From the NCBI GenBank assembly GCA_022478985.1, contig JAKSZP010005273.1:62001-126000 (forward strand): a stretch of 64,000 bases of DNA. The letters are read 5' to 3'. Both the position numbers and the translations under genes were made by a program. Shown piece by piece: positions 1 to 12,398 of the stretch. How positions within the stretch are numbered: the stretch's first letter is position 1; the number at the start of each line of letters is the position of its first letter. The notes beneath the pieces were generated by a model. It had not been told where the DNA came from. It saw nothing but the letters and a program-made list of their open reading frames with translations, and did no database searches. The DNA is from Massospora cicadina (lineage: Eukaryota; Entomophthoromycota; Entomophthoromycetes; Entomophthorales; Entomophthoraceae).

Positions 1-195
1 TGGTCATAAAGTTACCATGGAAGGAGGTTCGCTGCTTCCAGACAAGGTAGTCAAAAATTGAAAAATGTATTAATAAACTAGTCTACACGATATCCATATT
101 TTTCTTGGGATGATTAGCTACTATGAAATATCAATTTCCCACTTTGTTAAGCCCATGAACCGTTGATATATCTGCTCCACAAGGAGGTTCCATTT
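1..195. other. unassigned flank left of an A-type LTR
   Basis: No gene is recognised here. A purine-rich AAGGAGG stretch lies at 181-187, just before the LTR that starts at 196. It could be the polypurine tract of a truncated element entering from the left, but nothing upstream confirms this. Confidence 0.3.
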
Positions 196-1551
196 TGTTG
201 GGATTTTGAGTATGATCATATCATTCCGCCTGACCAAGATTATAATTATGTTTATCTGCTAGGGGACGAGGCCCTCTAATGGATATAGTGAGTTATCATT
301 TTTAAATGGTAACTGATTTTTGGAAAAAAATCCCAAATGAATTTTAATATAGATGGTGGGTTTTGATCCGCTGAATAAATAATTCTATTGGTATTTGTAC
401 CCAACATCAAACATTTCATTGATAATTTTCATATTGATAATATAAATAACTTGTAGGAGTCAATCATGGTTTATTGCTAAAAAACTAAGCGATTATTGAT
501 GTTGCTAGGTGAGTAATTCCGCATGTAATAGTAACTGGCGATCTAACCTTTTTGATATCAAGACCTTATGGTTATGGGTAAGATTCCCATTACCTAATCA
601 GGTTAGTAACCTGATAAGGGACAATCTTTGGGTTAAACAAAGGCGTTGGGACACTTTTTTTGTTTAATCCAGAGAATGGTGTGTTTAAGTAGGGAAGAGA
701 ACCCAGCCAAACTGATGAGGAAGTTCATTTTTTTTGCATTGCCCTGGATGGTGAATTCATCAGAAACGGCTGCTGTTCCCAATTTGGGCTCCAACAGAAG
801 AGTTGGGCGCTGATACCCTATATATTCTTTTAGAAATAATTTAATAATGCATAATTTTTGTCTCAAATATGTAGTATATTATACATTGTTTTTTGAGTAC
901 TCTTGGGATTAGAGTAGAGGGATCAGGTATTCCTGAAGCTAAATTAATATCAAATCTACGCATTTCCTGCGTCAATGGAGAAAAAAAACTTCTAAATCTA
1001 GTCATAGGTTAAGTTCTACCTGAAGAAAGGGATTGAATTTTCACCAAGAAGACCACTGAACCTATAATTGCCAGATAAGTACAAGGAGAGACATTTAAGC
1101 AGAATTAGGAATCAAGTCTTAAGAGTAGAAGTTCTTTAAGAACCTCTAAACCAGCTGCCTGTAGGTTAAGTTCTGTTGCTATCTAGAAGTTGCCAACTTC
1201 AGAAGAGAAGTTGGAGGAGAGGAATTCCCTTTGTCATCTGGAGAGATTATCTAGTACCTTCACCAGTAAGTTGAAGGAAATTTCTGTGCATGTTTCATGG
1301 AGAATCCTGAGAAGGAGGAATACTTGGTCGTGAAACACTTAACTGGATACTAGTCTCCATACTAAAATCAATAACTCACACATTTTATCATTTTAAATAT
1401 TAAAAAATATTAATTAAACATATAAAGAACCTGTGCAAGAAACTCAAGGGTGCTGAGGGAGCTATAATCAGGAAAGAGATAGCTTCAAGCCTCTTTAGTG
1501 ACGCACATCCCATAAGAGTACTTGTGTGAAAAGCTTCCCCAAATTTTCGCA
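196..1551 (+). repeat. A-family LTR, 5' LTR of remnant A0
   Basis: It begins TGTTGGGATTTTG and ends TTTTCGCA, directly before a primer-binding site. It matches the four other A-type LTRs in the window in order: the TGTTGGGATTTT start, the GCTAGGGGA block near 260, the CCCATTACCTAA block near 587, and the AACCTGTGCA block near 1429. It is about 1356 bp, longer than the other A LTRs (1128-1166 bp), so it probably carries small insertions. Only about 50 bp of A-type leader follows before unrelated pol sequence begins, so the rest of this element is missing. Confidence 0.7.
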
Positions 1552-1552
1552 T

Positions 1553-1570
1553 TGGTGCTCACTACAGGGG
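1553..1570 (+). promoter_or_regulatory. primer-binding site (A0)
   Basis: TGGTGCTCACTACAGGGG lies two bases after the LTR end. The same 16-18 bp word follows the 5' LTRs of elements A1, A2, C1, C2, D1 and E1, and in reverse follows X1. It fits pairing to the 3' end of a tRNA whose acceptor strand begins GCTCACT. I cannot name that tRNA. Confidence 0.8.
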
Positions 1571-1619
1571 TAGTTGAGTAACCACTAGCTCTTAAATCTT
1601 CACACATTCTGATTGGCAG

Positions 1620-2290
1620 AAACTCAACATCAAGATTTTGACGTCTTAAGGAAAGCTCTTGCATCTGCTCCTATATTGGTTGATCCAAAATCAATAACCA
1701 GTTTATTCTTAATACTGGCACTAGCAATGTGGCTGATGGGGCTGTTCTAGCCCAGCTCAATGCAAATCAAGTTTACCATCCCATAGAATATTTCAGCAAA
1801 AATACTAACTCAGGTGGATAAAAAAACTCAGCATTAATGAGAATGAATGATTAGCTGTCTTGCCATTAGGCATTTTCTTCCTTTCCTGTGTTGGAATCGC
1901 TTAACTGTGGTTACAACCATAACTCTCTATGGTGGCTACAGCAGATGAAGTGTTGAATTAGACGGTTGGAGCGCTGGGAAATAAAATCCAGAGTTATGAC
2001 TTCTCCATCTGTCAGATTCTGTGGTTGACTCAAAAATTAACCCTTCAACGATCTACAGTTGTACCTATTTTCCCTCCTAATGATTGAGCTAAAACTCTAA
2101 TTAATTCATATTGCAATAAAACAGCTCAGGCCAATTATTGCAACGTGAATTTAATTATACCATAAAAAGCTTAAGCTGCATACCCCCTCACATTCAGGTC
2201 AATCTTCTCTGCCATTACTCGGCATGGGCTGATCAACTCAATGACAATTCAAATTGATTATTCTAGTGGTAGCTCAGGCCAAATTCATTT
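1620..2290 (+). pseudogene. gypsy RT-end/RNase H remnant (B-like element B1)
   Basis: The translation recovers the RT-RNase H junction (motif TLRKALASAPILVDP) followed by a decayed RNase H catalytic region (LNTGTSNVADGAVLAQL). Stops and frame changes occur throughout. There is no gag, protease or RT between this fragment and the A-type LTR, so the left junction near 1615 is a deletion or recombination breakpoint. The integrase further right resembles that of B2, so I group the two fragments as one B-like remnant. Confidence 0.6.
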
Positions 2291-3379
2291 GCTCAGTAGA
2301 GCTGATTATTGCTGCACCAAACCTTGGCAACCAGCCCTGACTAATAAGGACCAATATTAAGAAATCAGCATGAGAAATCATTTGGGATCTACTTGAAGAT
2401 AGCATCTACAAATTACCTGAATGAAAAGATGAAAAGAATGAAATTAACATGATAGCACTTGCACATGGAATGCCCCAATGGGAGTACCTAGTGCTATCAA
2501 GAGGAACAGCTGACATCCCAATTAGGTAGTCGCTTCTGTCAGCTGTGTAACAAAAACATGCTTGACTATCAAAAATATTTCGTATGTCAATAAATATGGC
2601 TGGCACAATACCACTTACACACGGACTGTCAAAATGGGAGTACCTTGTGCTATTGAGAGATGCCTGAAGAAAGCCTGATTAAGGGTAAATCTTCTTAAAT
2701 CACCCTCAAAATCTTAAAGAATTCATGTTTTGTCAGCATTATGATAAAACTCATTTTGAGGTGATCATAGGACCATTTTGCACGCTCATTGTTGTGATTT
2801 TTGTCCCTGAAATCCTCCCATGATATGAGAGTAAATTGCCACCAATAAACCTAATAATAGATCTCAGTTGTATCAGTTCAAGGGCTGAACTGAGGTGGAA
2901 AATTTTGAGATTGCGTGCTTAATGTGGCCAGGAGATGCCCTAGAGGTATAGATACTGGCGCCTGGCCTAAAAGAATAATTATCAAATAAACTAGTATAAA
3001 ATTTTTTTATAAAATTTTGATTTGTATCCTAAGTCACTTTTGAAGAATGTCGGCAAGATGGGATCTCAGTATCCACAGCTTGTAACTTTGCCTGTTTCAG
3101 TTAAAGTTCCCAATTATGGATGGAAATCAAACCCAAAATCAGCAAGAAAAGTCAAAGCCACTTGAGTATGCCTAATGAGTTTCTGAACGGTCCCAAAAAC
3201 TGTAAGCCATTGGAAAAAGTGAGAATCATTCGGCTGAACTTCAGCTCAATTAAGCATACAGGAATAAATAATCAATCGAGTAATCATCATAATTTCACAC
3301 CATTGTTCATTGCATCAGGATGATATACCAAAATGCCAATGGATTGTTACGACTACCCATCTTGATGCTCAATGCCTCT
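2291..3379 (+). other. unassigned stretch inside B1
   Basis: I recognise no domain with confidence. A direct repeat of about 45-50 bp (2457-2504 and 2612-2661) shares the words TGGGAGTACC and GTGCTAT. The stretch separates RNase H from the integrase zinc finger by more than the usual distance, so an insertion into B1 is possible, but I cannot see its ends. Confidence 0.3.
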
Positions 3380-4603
3380 GGGTAGGATCACTTTATAAAC
3401 TTATTGGTAAACACAAGGAATGGGGTTAAGCTACTTTTTTAGTTCACTAAAAATTACAGAAAATGATCAAGCAGTTATGGATTGAAAATGGATTATTATA
3501 TAAACTGGTAGAAACCTAATGGTTGACATATGTCCGCCTATTGGCTAGAATAAAGTCCACCTTGGAGGGTTAATTGAATGTAGGTCAAGGCATAAGGAAA
3601 ACTCATCAGTGGCTATGGGAGCAATGCTACTAGAACGGGATGATCAAATCAATCCAGGATGTCATTGAGTCCTATCTTATTTGTGCTAGGCAGAAACCTA
3701 CCAATCTGGGGTATCAACGCTAGGTTTTGGGTCCTGTCACCCCATTTGTTACCAACAGAATTGGTGTTGTTGGTCCGCTGCTATGGCGATGTACAGCCAC
3801 TAGTATATCTTAATGGCGTTCAATCACTTTAAAAAATGGGTTGAGGTCATATTAATAACCTCATCTACTTTTAAGATGACCGCTTCATTTTTACTTAAAC
3901 AGGTCTTTACCTGCCACAGTAGCCCAAAGGTACAGATATCTGATAATGGCACCAACTTCATGTCCCAAGTTATTGTTGACCTTAATTAATTGATAGTACT
4001 TATCCCTCCTTTACTGCTCCATATCATCTTGCTACCAAAGGAGCAGTGGAACGAGAAAATGGAACTCTAGTCGCCATCCTTAATAAAATGGCTCATTATG
4101 AGCCATCTCAGTTGGCCAAATACCTCCCAAAGGCCCTAGTTGGCAAACCATGTGAGTTACCATCATGTTATCCAGATGCCACCATTTTGAGCTCTATATG
4201 GTTGAGCGCTGTCTTACTCTCAAGCCTTTAACCCATATTAGAGACCTCAACACTGTAAAAGACCGAGATTGTGATGCAAAGGCTGGAAGATGAACTATTA
4301 TGACTATAAGCATTTAGCTACCCAGTCTATGGGGACTACCAGTAAGCACTAGGTGGAGCAGCGACGCCCGGAAACCAATTTTGCCTGAGTATCAGCTAGG
4401 GGATATGGTATTGTTTTACCATCACTGGAAAGGGGGTCAGGTTCACAAACTTTGTACACTCTGGTCAGGACCATCTCAAGTAGTTTATCGCTGAGGGCTA
4501 GAGTACTTAATTGCCTTAGCTCAATCAGGCTCTATTGCAAACTGCATCCAAGCTAAAACCCCTAAATTATGACCCCTCTTAGGAGAGAACTTGAGGTGAG
4601 CAT
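3380..4603 (+). pseudogene. gypsy integrase remnant (B1)
   Basis: The pieces are in the expected order over several frames. LWIENGLLYKLV is the region before the zinc finger, and YLICARQKP carries only one Cys of the HHCC pair. VGPL marks the start of the core. VQISDNGTNFMSQV holds the second catalytic Asp, and VERENGTLVAILNK holds the catalytic Glu at about 4046. A C-terminal GP-type module follows (PEYQLGDMVLFYHHW, then LWSGPSQVVYR). A purine-rich tract GAACTTGAGGTGAG at 4588-4601 matches the polypurine tracts of E1 and C2. No chromodomain is visible. The closest match in the window is the B2 integrase. Confidence 0.7.
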
Positions 4604-5180
4604 TTTCAGGAGTGACATGATTCATGAAAATCTGAGTGAGGTACAAAAGGTAGATAATTTACAAACCAATCAAGTGAGTTCCATAGATGCAGATGTGCTC
4701 AAAAAGCCACAAACAATGAACTCTAAGGCGAGCTAATAAAGGATCAAATTTCTCCCAAATATACCAAACTAATTGCTCAAGATCTTGCCAGTTACTGATC
4801 ATCCGAAAGTAACAAATCAATTGGGGAAGATCAAGCATGGAAAAATTTCTCTGCATTAAGCGCACCAGCTTGGAAATCTCCTGTACCCTACATGATCCTG
4901 AACCTTGACCAAAATCTATAAATGTCCTTAAATTTTGAAGATAAAAATTTTTCTCGTTAAAGTTCACAAATACCATATATTTTCTACAAGAGATTTCTCC
5001 TTCCTGTTAGCAGAGATTTGCCTTACAAGGGACCCTTTTTGTTAAAGATATGCCTAGTGACATAATCCTACTAGTAAAATTTTCTAGAGCTAAAGCAACT
5101 AATAATTTCATAGACTTTAAGGGCTCAGCCTTTGAAATCAAATATAAACACAACAGAGCCATCCATTCTTATAGATGATC
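4604..5180 (+). repeat. possible decayed B-type 3' LTR (B1)
   Basis: It follows the B1 polypurine tract. It contains AAGAGATTT, CCTGTT, AGAGATTT and ACTAGTAAAAT in an order resembling the B2 LTR read on this strand. The match is weak and I cannot fix the right end. Coding strings on the minus strand here are not recognisable as a domain. Confidence 0.3.
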
Positions 5181-5199
5181 TCTTATAAGATAAGATAGC

Positions 5200-5850
5200 C
5201 GTCATAATGGCACCTAAGTCACAGACCGCTCTGGCCTCCACTACTTGATGAGATGTTTAATGGACAAAATATATATTCAAATTGCCCTAAAGTATTGACA
5301 GATGGCCTACCACATCAAATATAAATGGAATTCCATGTAAAGTTGGGTGTGACCAGTTGATAGAAGGTGGATTTCTAATAGGACCCATCCATTTGATTTT
5401 CCTTACAACAGCAGAGATTTTTATGGATGTCAGAATATATAGATTCAATAGTGATACTGTTTCAATAACTTAAACTTTTTCATTGAAACCACTGTGACCC
5501 ATCACTTTGTGGGACCCTAATAATATTAGTTCGCTTCATTAGTTAAATTATCCAAAATTGCTGATTACTTAGTACTTAAAAAGCGTCACTTTTTAGACAT
5601 CAATTTACTCTCATAAATTTTAAGCAGCGCTGAACTTCTACCAGTTCATTGTCATATTGTTGAGTCAACATCTTATCAAATAATTTATTAGCCACATTGG
5701 CTACCAAAGCCACGGTGGGAAGTCAAGATATCCCAACATAGTCTTAATGCCTGACGCCAGGTCAGTGTTAAAAATAAAAATCATAGGCTTTTAAGTTCAA
5801 AGCCCACCTAGACAACCACCCTACTGGCTCCTTTTAATATTGTAACCAAT
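5200..5850 (-). pseudogene. integrase N-terminus and core start (element X1)
   Basis: Read on the minus strand, the sequence gives the RNase H-integrase linker near 5640 (QYDNELVEVQRCLKFM). A zinc-finger start (HKVMGHSGFNEK) follows near 5500, and the start of the catalytic core (FDVVGHL) near 5290. The order matches A1, A2 and D1. Stops and frameshifts are frequent. The rest of the core is not recognisable below about 5200, where B1-type sequence begins, so X1 is truncated there. Confidence 0.55.
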
Positions 5851-6165
5851 TCATAGAGGCATGTCAGTTACTACAGTAAAACTTACTCCATGGACGTAAA
5901 CCCAGAATTGTTTACATGCATAAATAAATCCATGAACTCCTTCTCAGTTATCATATGGTTCCATTCATGAACGTCCAATGTTCAGCTACAATAAGTCATG
6001 GGATGATCAATTCCATCTGATCAAGTTGAGATAACACCTCAAATGGCAGTAAGAGAAGCCTTAATTTAAAAAATGTGTTTTTAACCTGGGGTACATCAAT
6101 AGAGGCGCATCAGTAAGGTAAAACCTAAGTTTTTGAAGGCCAGCTGACAGTTCCCAGTCCACTCA
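5850..6165 (-). pseudogene. RNase H remnant (X1)
   Basis: The minus-strand translation near 5870-5935 gives CKQFWVYVHGVSFTVVTD, the C-terminal half of a Ty3/gypsy RNase H with its last catalytic Asp. It is very like the same segment in A1 and A2, which also read KQFWVYIH. The reading frame is broken on both sides. Confidence 0.65.
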
Positions 6166-7250
6166 AAGGTCACACATTTTTAAGGAGGTAAAATAGCAGT
6201 TCACCTTTTTTGCTAAAATTTTCCACAAACTGGTGATTATAGCCAATCATTACAAGGAACACTTGTATGTCAAACTTACTACTTGGTCGCTCAATGCTCT
6301 TTACAGCTTTAACCTTCTCTGGCTGGGGACGCAAGCCATGTCTATCAAAGACAAACCACAGGTATACAAACTGAATTTGGGAAACATTGAACTTACTTGG
6401 CATGACCTTCAGATCTGCCTTGACAAGGCCGTGGAAACTCTTTTCAATTGTTGTAAGTGTTCATTAAGCGTTCTAAAAAACGTTGATATCATCTACATAA
6501 ACAAGGGAACAGGAAATAACTAAAATCTCTGAGGATACTATCCATGGCCCACTGGAAGGTCGCTGGGCATCTTACAGCCCCTAAGGCATTCTAGTAGGTT
6601 ATTATTGGCCCTGGCTGTAATCATGGCACATTTGTTCTGCTCCTCTTTGGGTATCTAATCTGCCAGTAGCCATAAATTATAACCTTGGCAAAAAATATTG
6701 AGTGCCGCCCAAGTGGTCTAGTGCATTGTTATTCTGAAGTAACGGATAGAAATCTTTTTCTGTAGTGCCAATAAGTTTGCAGTAGTCTATAACCACGTGG
6801 GTTGAAAAGTCCTTTTTCTTAATAATCAACACTAGAGGACCAGGGACTCTTCAAAAGTGCTAACATTCTATGTTGCACCAGGTGATTAATTTTGGTATTA
6901 AAGACTTTATTCGTCACCTTTGACTTCCTAATTGGATAAGGCAAATTGGCGGATAAGTTCCAGTATTATTATGATTAAGTACATCATGATTAATCCAAAT
7001 AACATTTGTCCTTTGCAAAAATAGTGATATATTTTGAAAAGGGCCAGCATTTGATACTTCTCATCTTTAATTAACCCAGATAAGCTTTCCTGAGGGACTA
7101 GAGAGTAAACGGATTTCTTAATGTTTTATCTAAGGTCCCGTTTATCCAAGTGCCCAAAATCAGAGATATCCTAGACTTCTTCAACTGGTAGCATATGAAC
7201 AAAAGTGTTAATCTAGTTTCTCTGTATATGAATAGGGTACAAATACAAAG
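6166..7250 (-). pseudogene. reverse transcriptase remnant (X1)
   Basis: Minus-strand RT motifs appear in order: VVIDYCKL near 6800, the substrate-binding NGYWQI block near 6680, and an intact catalytic YVDDI at 6485-6499. The RT-RNase H connection (LRPQPEKVKAV, then PSSKFDIQVFLVMIGY) spans 6230-6340 in a 77-codon open stretch. Several stops and frame changes interrupt it. The catalytic box is intact, unlike A1, B2 and D1. Confidence 0.75.
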
Positions 7251-9741
7251 TAACCAAAAGCCCTTAATTTCACCATGTTCAAGGAGTAAATCCCTGGCAT
7301 GGCGACAGGTTTCAGAATGGAATGACAGAATGGCGCTTATATTTCTCCATATAATCCTTGAGGAATTTTTAAATTAATTTCTGTCAACACTATTTTCTGA
7401 TTGCCGTCCAGAAAGTTAAATTATAATTAACTAGTAGCAGAATCCTTATAGTTTATGCAACCTGGTTGAGTAACTTTCACATCTAGGCTCAAACCCGCTG
7501 GTAACACATGGAGTAATATACCATTCTTAAAAACTAGGTTGACTTACCCCTGATCTTGAGTCGCCAAGAACTCACCTATATGGTTATAAAATAACAGAAG
7601 GGTTTATTTGAATAATTTTTAAAGTATATTTCTCAAAATCAGCCTTGCTCAATAAGCTCTCATAAATGAGGTACCAATAAGGAAGTCATAAAACTGATTT
7701 GGGAGGATGATATCAGAAGCAGAGATCACGAGTGACTGAATCACAGCGGAAATGCAATGTATGATCCTTCAAAAGTTGCGGTCAGAGTACCTGAAGTATC
7801 ATATATTTCTTGATGATTAATGTCAGGAGTTTTATCCAGTCACTGCACCAGTTTAGTGGACACGAAATCGACCAGTGTGCAACTATTACAATTGCATGGA
7901 CTTTATTTTATTTACTGAAATATTAATATAAGTTCATTCAGAAAAATAAGCGTCCACCAAATTTATTACTAGGACATCCAGAGTATCTTCTTGACTTAAA
8001 AAAAGGTTAAGTCTTCAGGCCTAGCTCAGGACTGGATTACACCAAAGTCATAATAGACATCACTCCCTGGATTCCATTTAATCAGGGGATATCGCCAGAG
8101 ATAAACTTAGCTCTTGTAGGCTTAACAGTTGAACTTAAGCCTTCATTACTAATTTTGGCACCAACATAGCGTCACATTTTTTTAGTGAGCAGTTGGTCAC
8201 AACTACCATATCATCAGCTATTACTAGTGGAACTGCCATAGGAAAGTTAGCGTCATTTTCCTTCTAATGGATAGAATGTTGAGTCAGAGATATAACTTTA
8301 ATTGGTTTTTAAAAAAGTGGATAAAATTTTTTTATTCTACCCGCCTTGATTTTCCTCAAGTTAAACACTTTAATAGGATTCTCCAAATGAATCCTAGACC
8401 TAGAAGTTGAATTATGGCACTGATTGACATAATGACCAAGTTCCTACAAAGATATCAATAACCTGATTGATGTCAGGATTTTAAACAAGGCCCATATGGC
8501 AGATGGAATTCAGTTAAGGAGATACTCTAGTAGGGTGTGTCACGCAGCTCATATAACTTGGACTAGGCGCTTTAAAATTGACAGCGCAACAATGGAGATA
8601 ACCCATCATGTGTGTAATATTATTCTCCTCATTCAAAACCAGTATCAAAACATGATACAACTCAGTATAGGGCTCACAGGCATGGTGAAGAGCAATCTTG
8701 ATATCAAAATCACTTATTAAATTAGCTTCAGATAATGTCTGCGACTTCAAATAAAAGCTTTTAGCAGATTGAATAGCTCATCACTTTTAAAGGAGATATT
8801 AAGAAATTCCATCTTATGAGTGGTCATCTTTTCAGCTCTACCAAACTTCTTATTAAAGAGGTCCTCGGCGTTAAGGTAATATGTCAGCCTTCTTTAAAAT
8901 TTTGGCATATTAAATCCTGTCTTTATTAATTTGGTAAGTTTATTACCGCTGCCAAATTAACAGTCTCAGACTTTCCAGCTATAAAAAAATTAATTAGATC
9001 AAGAAAAGTTATGAACATTTGCCATCTTATTAAACTTTGGTAAAATAACAGGGGTAACTTAAAAATGAAAAGCTTGGATTTAGGGCTGAGGGGTCTGCGA
9101 TGTCCCCATCTGACTTTCTGGGTAATAATGTATGGAGGGGAGGTGCACAATTTTAAGTCACCATACTGTCAGCTTATGCATGGTAGCTCCAACGCAAAGA
9201 ACGGATGGAAATATCACAGGCTGTTTAGAAATAACTCATGTTTTATCGCCCTTACCATCTTGTTCCATTGGTAGAGATCACCAAACAACTTGATCTGGAT
9301 GACACTGACAAATATTTTAACAAATTTACAGCTAAAAATTGGTTTTTTGATTAAAAAAGGTGGCGTTCTGCCTGCAATATATTTTCCATATTAACAATTG
9401 TTTATTTAGCAGTATAAAAAACCGTATCAAAGTAATATGCTCCACATGTAAAGAGTTAAGCTCCTGGGTTAATTTGGTAATGGAACAAAAATATTTTTCT
9501 ATAGATTTTTTTATAGTTCTTTCATTTGCTAATCATGACCTTATATTTTATTGGAAAACAGACCAACGTGGGTCTTCAATTACGTCCTTAATTGACTATT
9601 TTAATTGAACAAGTTGGCATGGCCTCAGGGACAGGCCCTTCAATGTCCAGAAGTTGCGCTACTTCTATTGGGGGAAAATTCTAAAACCAAATGAATATAA
9701 TACAGACTTGTCAACAGGATATACTAAAAAAAGGGTGTGGT
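7251..9741 (-). pseudogene. probable gag-protease region (X1), not resolved
   Basis: This lies between the X1 primer-binding site and RT, where gag and protease belong. An open minus-strand frame at 8514-8750 sits where protease should be, but I do not see a clear D-T/S-G triad. No CCHC knuckle could be read. The assignment rests on position only. Confidence 0.35.
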
Positions 9742-9759
9742 CCCCTGTAGTGAGCATCA
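9742..9759 (-). promoter_or_regulatory. primer-binding site (X1)
   Basis: On the minus strand it reads TGATGCTCACTACAGGGG, the shared primer-binding word with one G-to-A change in the terminal TGG. It gives the orientation of X1 (transcribed leftward) and puts its 5' LTR above 9760. Confidence 0.7.
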
Positions 9760-11382
9760 AATATTAAAACCGGTGCTAGGGCGTCATAATTCAACATTAC
9801 AGGTCAATACACCACAAAAACAAAATACTGTATGATGACAGTAACTTTGACCAAAAAACACTATATGTTTTTTCTAAAAAGTAATAAGATCTTGACTCAG
9901 AAATCAAGTGAGCACACTGTAGCATCAAATATAGCAGAGGCTCATAGGTTCACTCAAAAATCTTCTAGTTAGACTTGTACAGATTTTCTCCAGAAAAAGA
10001 TCCCCATCCCATTAGAATCCTCTTCAAATATGCTTTTTCTACCAGAGTTCTCATTAATTATTTTGATGGTTACTAAGCAGCCCTCAATAATGGTAGAGTA
10101 AATCGTGTTTTCTAAATTTGGGTTGGAAGTTAAATAACTAAAGCTTTTGACATTTTATAAGAAAAGGTTTAATATGCCATATATAAATAAATTACCAGCT
10201 GGTGGATTGATAAAATAGGATTGTATTAACATAATTATGGCAAAATGGGTTAATGTATAAATATGCTAAAATAAAATAGAGATGATAAAGTGATTAAAGC
10301 CACGGCATTGATGGCCAACAATTAAATGACTGAGATATGCGCCAGCGGTGATCTAGGGATCTGACTGATAGAAATATAATCAACTAGCCAACTACATATA
10401 TAATCAGGGGCCGCGTGCCAAAATAATATGCATGCCACTTTGAATAAGCATCTAATGATTAGTAAAAGTACAAATATATATAAAAATAACATATCCAGAT
10501 GGTTGGTCAAACAAATTACAGCACTCCACTTCACTGAGATTGCATGAACCTTATTTCCTAGGGCTCTTCAGTGGTTGCAGATAAGGGAAGCTTTCAAGTA
10601 TGAAGCGGAATACTTTAGAAACACCTCCACCTGGAAAAAACTGCTGCTCAGAGAACTTTAGTGGGGTCGTTTAAGACCTCTGGGAGTGGGTTGATAACTG
10701 CAATCACCTTAAGTGTTCACAGGGATGGCAAAAGGTAAAATTGCTGCACTAAAATTTTTCTATTTCCCTGATACCTGGCTGCCCAGCATGGAGTTCCTCC
10801 TTGATCACCTTTCAAGGTAGTTTTGTTGAGAGGAGTCAAAAGAGATGAACAAAAAATTCGCTTTTCTCAGTGGATTTAAGTGGCGCGCACAACATAATTT
10901 TCTTAAATGAGATTGATTGTGACACAGACTTTTATGGCAGTTTCGCATTGTCCTGTGTTTCAAAGATAATTTTAAGCCATCCACTTTGGATTGTGTGTAG
11001 TGACATAAACTGTTTTTGAGAACAAGGTGGCCTGCGCCTCACCTACTTTCTCCCACAGGGTGTGGGCTTCTACCCCTAGGTATAGGCAGAGCCTATGCAT
11101 CACTTACAATATGGTTATGAGTATTGTATTTTTAAGCATGCGTTTTAGTTTTGTAAAAAATTCCAAAAACCCTAGCAGTGTATGAGTTTGCAGATTCTTT
11201 GTCCCGTGTTTCCTATTCCACCACCATAGCGTTACTTGACTTTGATGATTTTCTAGTCAGAAAATTGTACATAATTGGTCTCTCCCAATTTAAGTTGTTT
11301 TTATTGTCTTTGCTTATCTAACCTTTGCGATTATCAAATTTGTCATTTTAATAGATTTATTTTAAAAGTGATGGAGGTGGTG
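9760..11382. other. unassigned, should hold the X1 5' LTR
   Basis: I see no domain I can defend. By position the first kilobase should be the X1 5' LTR, but it matches none of the A-E LTR ends and its outer edge is not visible. The right end (11383-11399) is the left copy of the LINE target duplication. Confidence 0.3.
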
Positions 11383-11399
11383 ATAAACAGCTTTTTCAA
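11383..11399. repeat. LINE target-site duplication, left copy
   Basis: ATAAACAGCTTTTTCAA matches 16672-16687 (ATAAACAGCTTTTCAA) except for one T in the homopolymer. Such 10-20 bp duplications are typical of LINE insertion. Confidence 0.8.
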
Positions 11400-11705
11400 A
11401 TTTATTGTGGGGAAGGCCAACCATGGGATGGACACTTCCGAATATGACTCAGAAGAGACAAAACTTAGTACCAGGGGAGGCACCCCAGAGAAGCGATGCT
11501 ATCTCTTGTTGCCAGCAGGAACGCCACTTATGGGAAAGGGGAGGGAACGTGTGAAGGGGCCGTAGCCACAATTGAGCACGTGTGGAGGAAGGGGTCTGAG
11601 TTGATGAACCAGACTGGGAACCAGGAGGAGACCAGCTGTCTGCGACGTGGTGGGAGGTATCTGAACAACCACACTTGAAAGTGGTCCACCAAATGAGACC
11701 AGAAT

Positions 11706-12398
11706 CTATGGACAGCTTCTGGGAGGGTGGGGGTGGAACCTGCTATGCATCCAAGACAATCGTGTGGATAGTCCACATGGCGATTGCAACCACCAGAGCA
11801 TGGAGGGAGGGTGGAAGGGGGAGGCCATTGATAAAGCAAACATATCTTTTGACAGACTGAAGGGATGCGTTTGATCCTGGCCCAAAAGACGTTGAACTTC
11901 TCGCCATATCACTTTAGAGGTAGGGCACTTCTCCAGGCGATGGAACAGCGTTCCATACTGGCCACACATGACACAGGATGAGTGTAAAGCATTAGAGCGC
12001 TCAGCTGTACGATACACCCACCTCAGGCAGCGCCACACATGGGAGCGGACTTGAGGCTGCAATAGAGGATGGTGTACGTATTTCCAGATACTTTTTTGGG
12101 TCTCAATGGAGTAAGAGATGTCCATCATGTCCAGGTAGTCCACCCTTGATAGGACATGGGGCCGAATGGGGATCACGCCATCCTGGATGGGTAGCCCCTG
12201 TACCTCTTGTGTGAACTGAGGAGAGGGGCGTCCTCTTTGGGTTGTATGTCCGCTGATATGAATTCTCCACTCAGCGCTTCGCATGGAGAGTAGGATTCGT
12301 TTGTAGTGGGTGTTAGTCCCGTGAGGGCCTGTGGCCAATGTGTGTGATGAGAGGTATTTCATCAGGGAGTGGGGGTTCAATGGATTGTTGAGGTCCAA
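11706..12398 (-). pseudogene. LINE ORF2 C-terminus with CCHC finger
   Basis: This 230-codon frame overlaps the RT frame by about 85 bp in another phase, so a frameshift lies between 12313 and 12398. It contains the LINE C-terminal zinc-binding signature C-X2-C-X7-H-X4-C (CVMCGQYGTLFHRLEKC), preceded by the VWRCLRWVYRTAERSNAL helix typical of this domain. A further open frame below 11839 may continue the protein. It is needed for template or target binding in related LINEs. Confidence 0.8.

Noticed and set aside
4659..4976. 105-codon minus-strand frame as a gene
   Set aside because: No motif, no start context, and it lies in a stretch that looks like a decayed B-type LTR.
11155..11280. Plus-strand VYEFADSLSRVSYSTT resembling an RNase H-integrase linker (ADxLSR)
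   Set aside because: Only five residues fit, and no RNase H or integrase motif lies on either side; likely chance.
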